In this document: piece after piece, positions 63,786 through 64,000 of the stretch
Position numbering within the stretch: position 1 is the stretch's first letter
How the letters are laid out: every line of letters begins with the position of its first letter
Assembly: GCA_021234155.1 (NCBI GenBank)
Contig: JAJEKV010000034.1
Coordinates: 2,294,001 to 2,358,000, forward strand
From: Isoetes taiwanensis
Lineage: Eukaryota; Streptophyta; Lycopodiopsida; Isoetales; Isoetaceae
Length of the DNA stretch: 64,000 bases
Reading direction: 5' to 3'
The notes under the pieces: generated by a model
Databases searched by the model: none
What the model was told of the DNA's origin: nothing
Seen by the model: only the letters and a program-made list of their open reading frames with translations
Translations under genes and position numbers: made by a program

Positions 63786-64000
63786 TATGTACTAAATTTA
63801 GTATGTTTTTCCAAAAAAATAAAGCTTTTGTTCTTTCCATCCATGCCTGCTAGTTGCTTGGATCAGCTGAAATCATTAGGCATATTTTGTAGCAGTGCAC
63901 ATAATTGGGTCATTATAGCAGTGCATATATAATCAAGTTGTTTTTTGGCTATTAGTATCATACTTTTGTTGCCTATATGCCATATAAGTAGTACCCTAAA

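Overview
The window is nuclear DNA of a land plant, most likely a non-seed plant such as a fern or lycophyte. This is an inference from intron-rich genes with plant-type products (an ISWI ATPase of the CHR11/CHR17 type, a TMX2-like thioredoxin, an AAGAB/p34-like GTPase, an ABCB transporter, a PPR protein), a tRNA-iMet-primed TRIM element, a chromovirus and two L1-like LINEs. There is no bacterial gene organisation and no CRISPR array.

Layout. 1-2.4 kb: retroelement debris. 2.4-10.7 kb: two different LINEs head to head, the left on the minus strand and the right, 5'-truncated one on the plus strand. 10.97-13.99 kb: TMX2-like gene (minus). 14.4-14.6 kb: dispersed repeat. 15.6-17.9 kb: probable minus-strand gene of unknown function. 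17.96-18.38 kb: complete TRIM with 5-bp target-site duplication. 18.4-19.05 kb: minus-strand ORF with a 52-residue tandem repeat. 20.3-33.8 kb: segment A, with a complete 25-exon ISWI gene and the start of an ABCB transporter. 33.9-34.6 kb: NBR1-like pseudogene. 34.9-38.2 kb: mostly non-coding, with a minisatellite. 38.26-40.52 kb: AAGAB-like gene (minus) with a MITE just upstream. 41.6-42.1 kb: degenerate 26S rRNA piece, followed by tandem repeats. 43.6-47.7 kb: decayed Ty3/gypsy chromovirus (minus) whose LTR-like end is full of heat-shock-element motifs. 48.28-48.65 kb: tandem repeat. 48.86-50.43 kb: PPR pseudogene. 50.5-64.0 kb: segment B, a second direct copy of segment A that runs off the window.

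The two 13.5-kb segments, about 30.2 kb apart, dominate the window. In A the ISWI frame closes through all 25 exons (1,082 codons); in B it is broken by many one-base indels and by a recurrent CGAA to CTTAA change. Both copies share introns, flanking repeat and ABCB exons. This fits either a recent duplication with a decaying copy or a falsely retained, poorly corrected second haplotype; sequence alone does not settle it.

I see no dedicated multi-gene pathway. The host genes are unrelated housekeeping functions (chromatin remodelling, ER redox, adaptor trafficking, transport) separated by mobile elements. The most noteworthy signals are the HSE-rich retrotransposon promoter, the intact TRIM, the A/B duplication with its unusual error spectrum, and LINE 3' ends built of hairpins.
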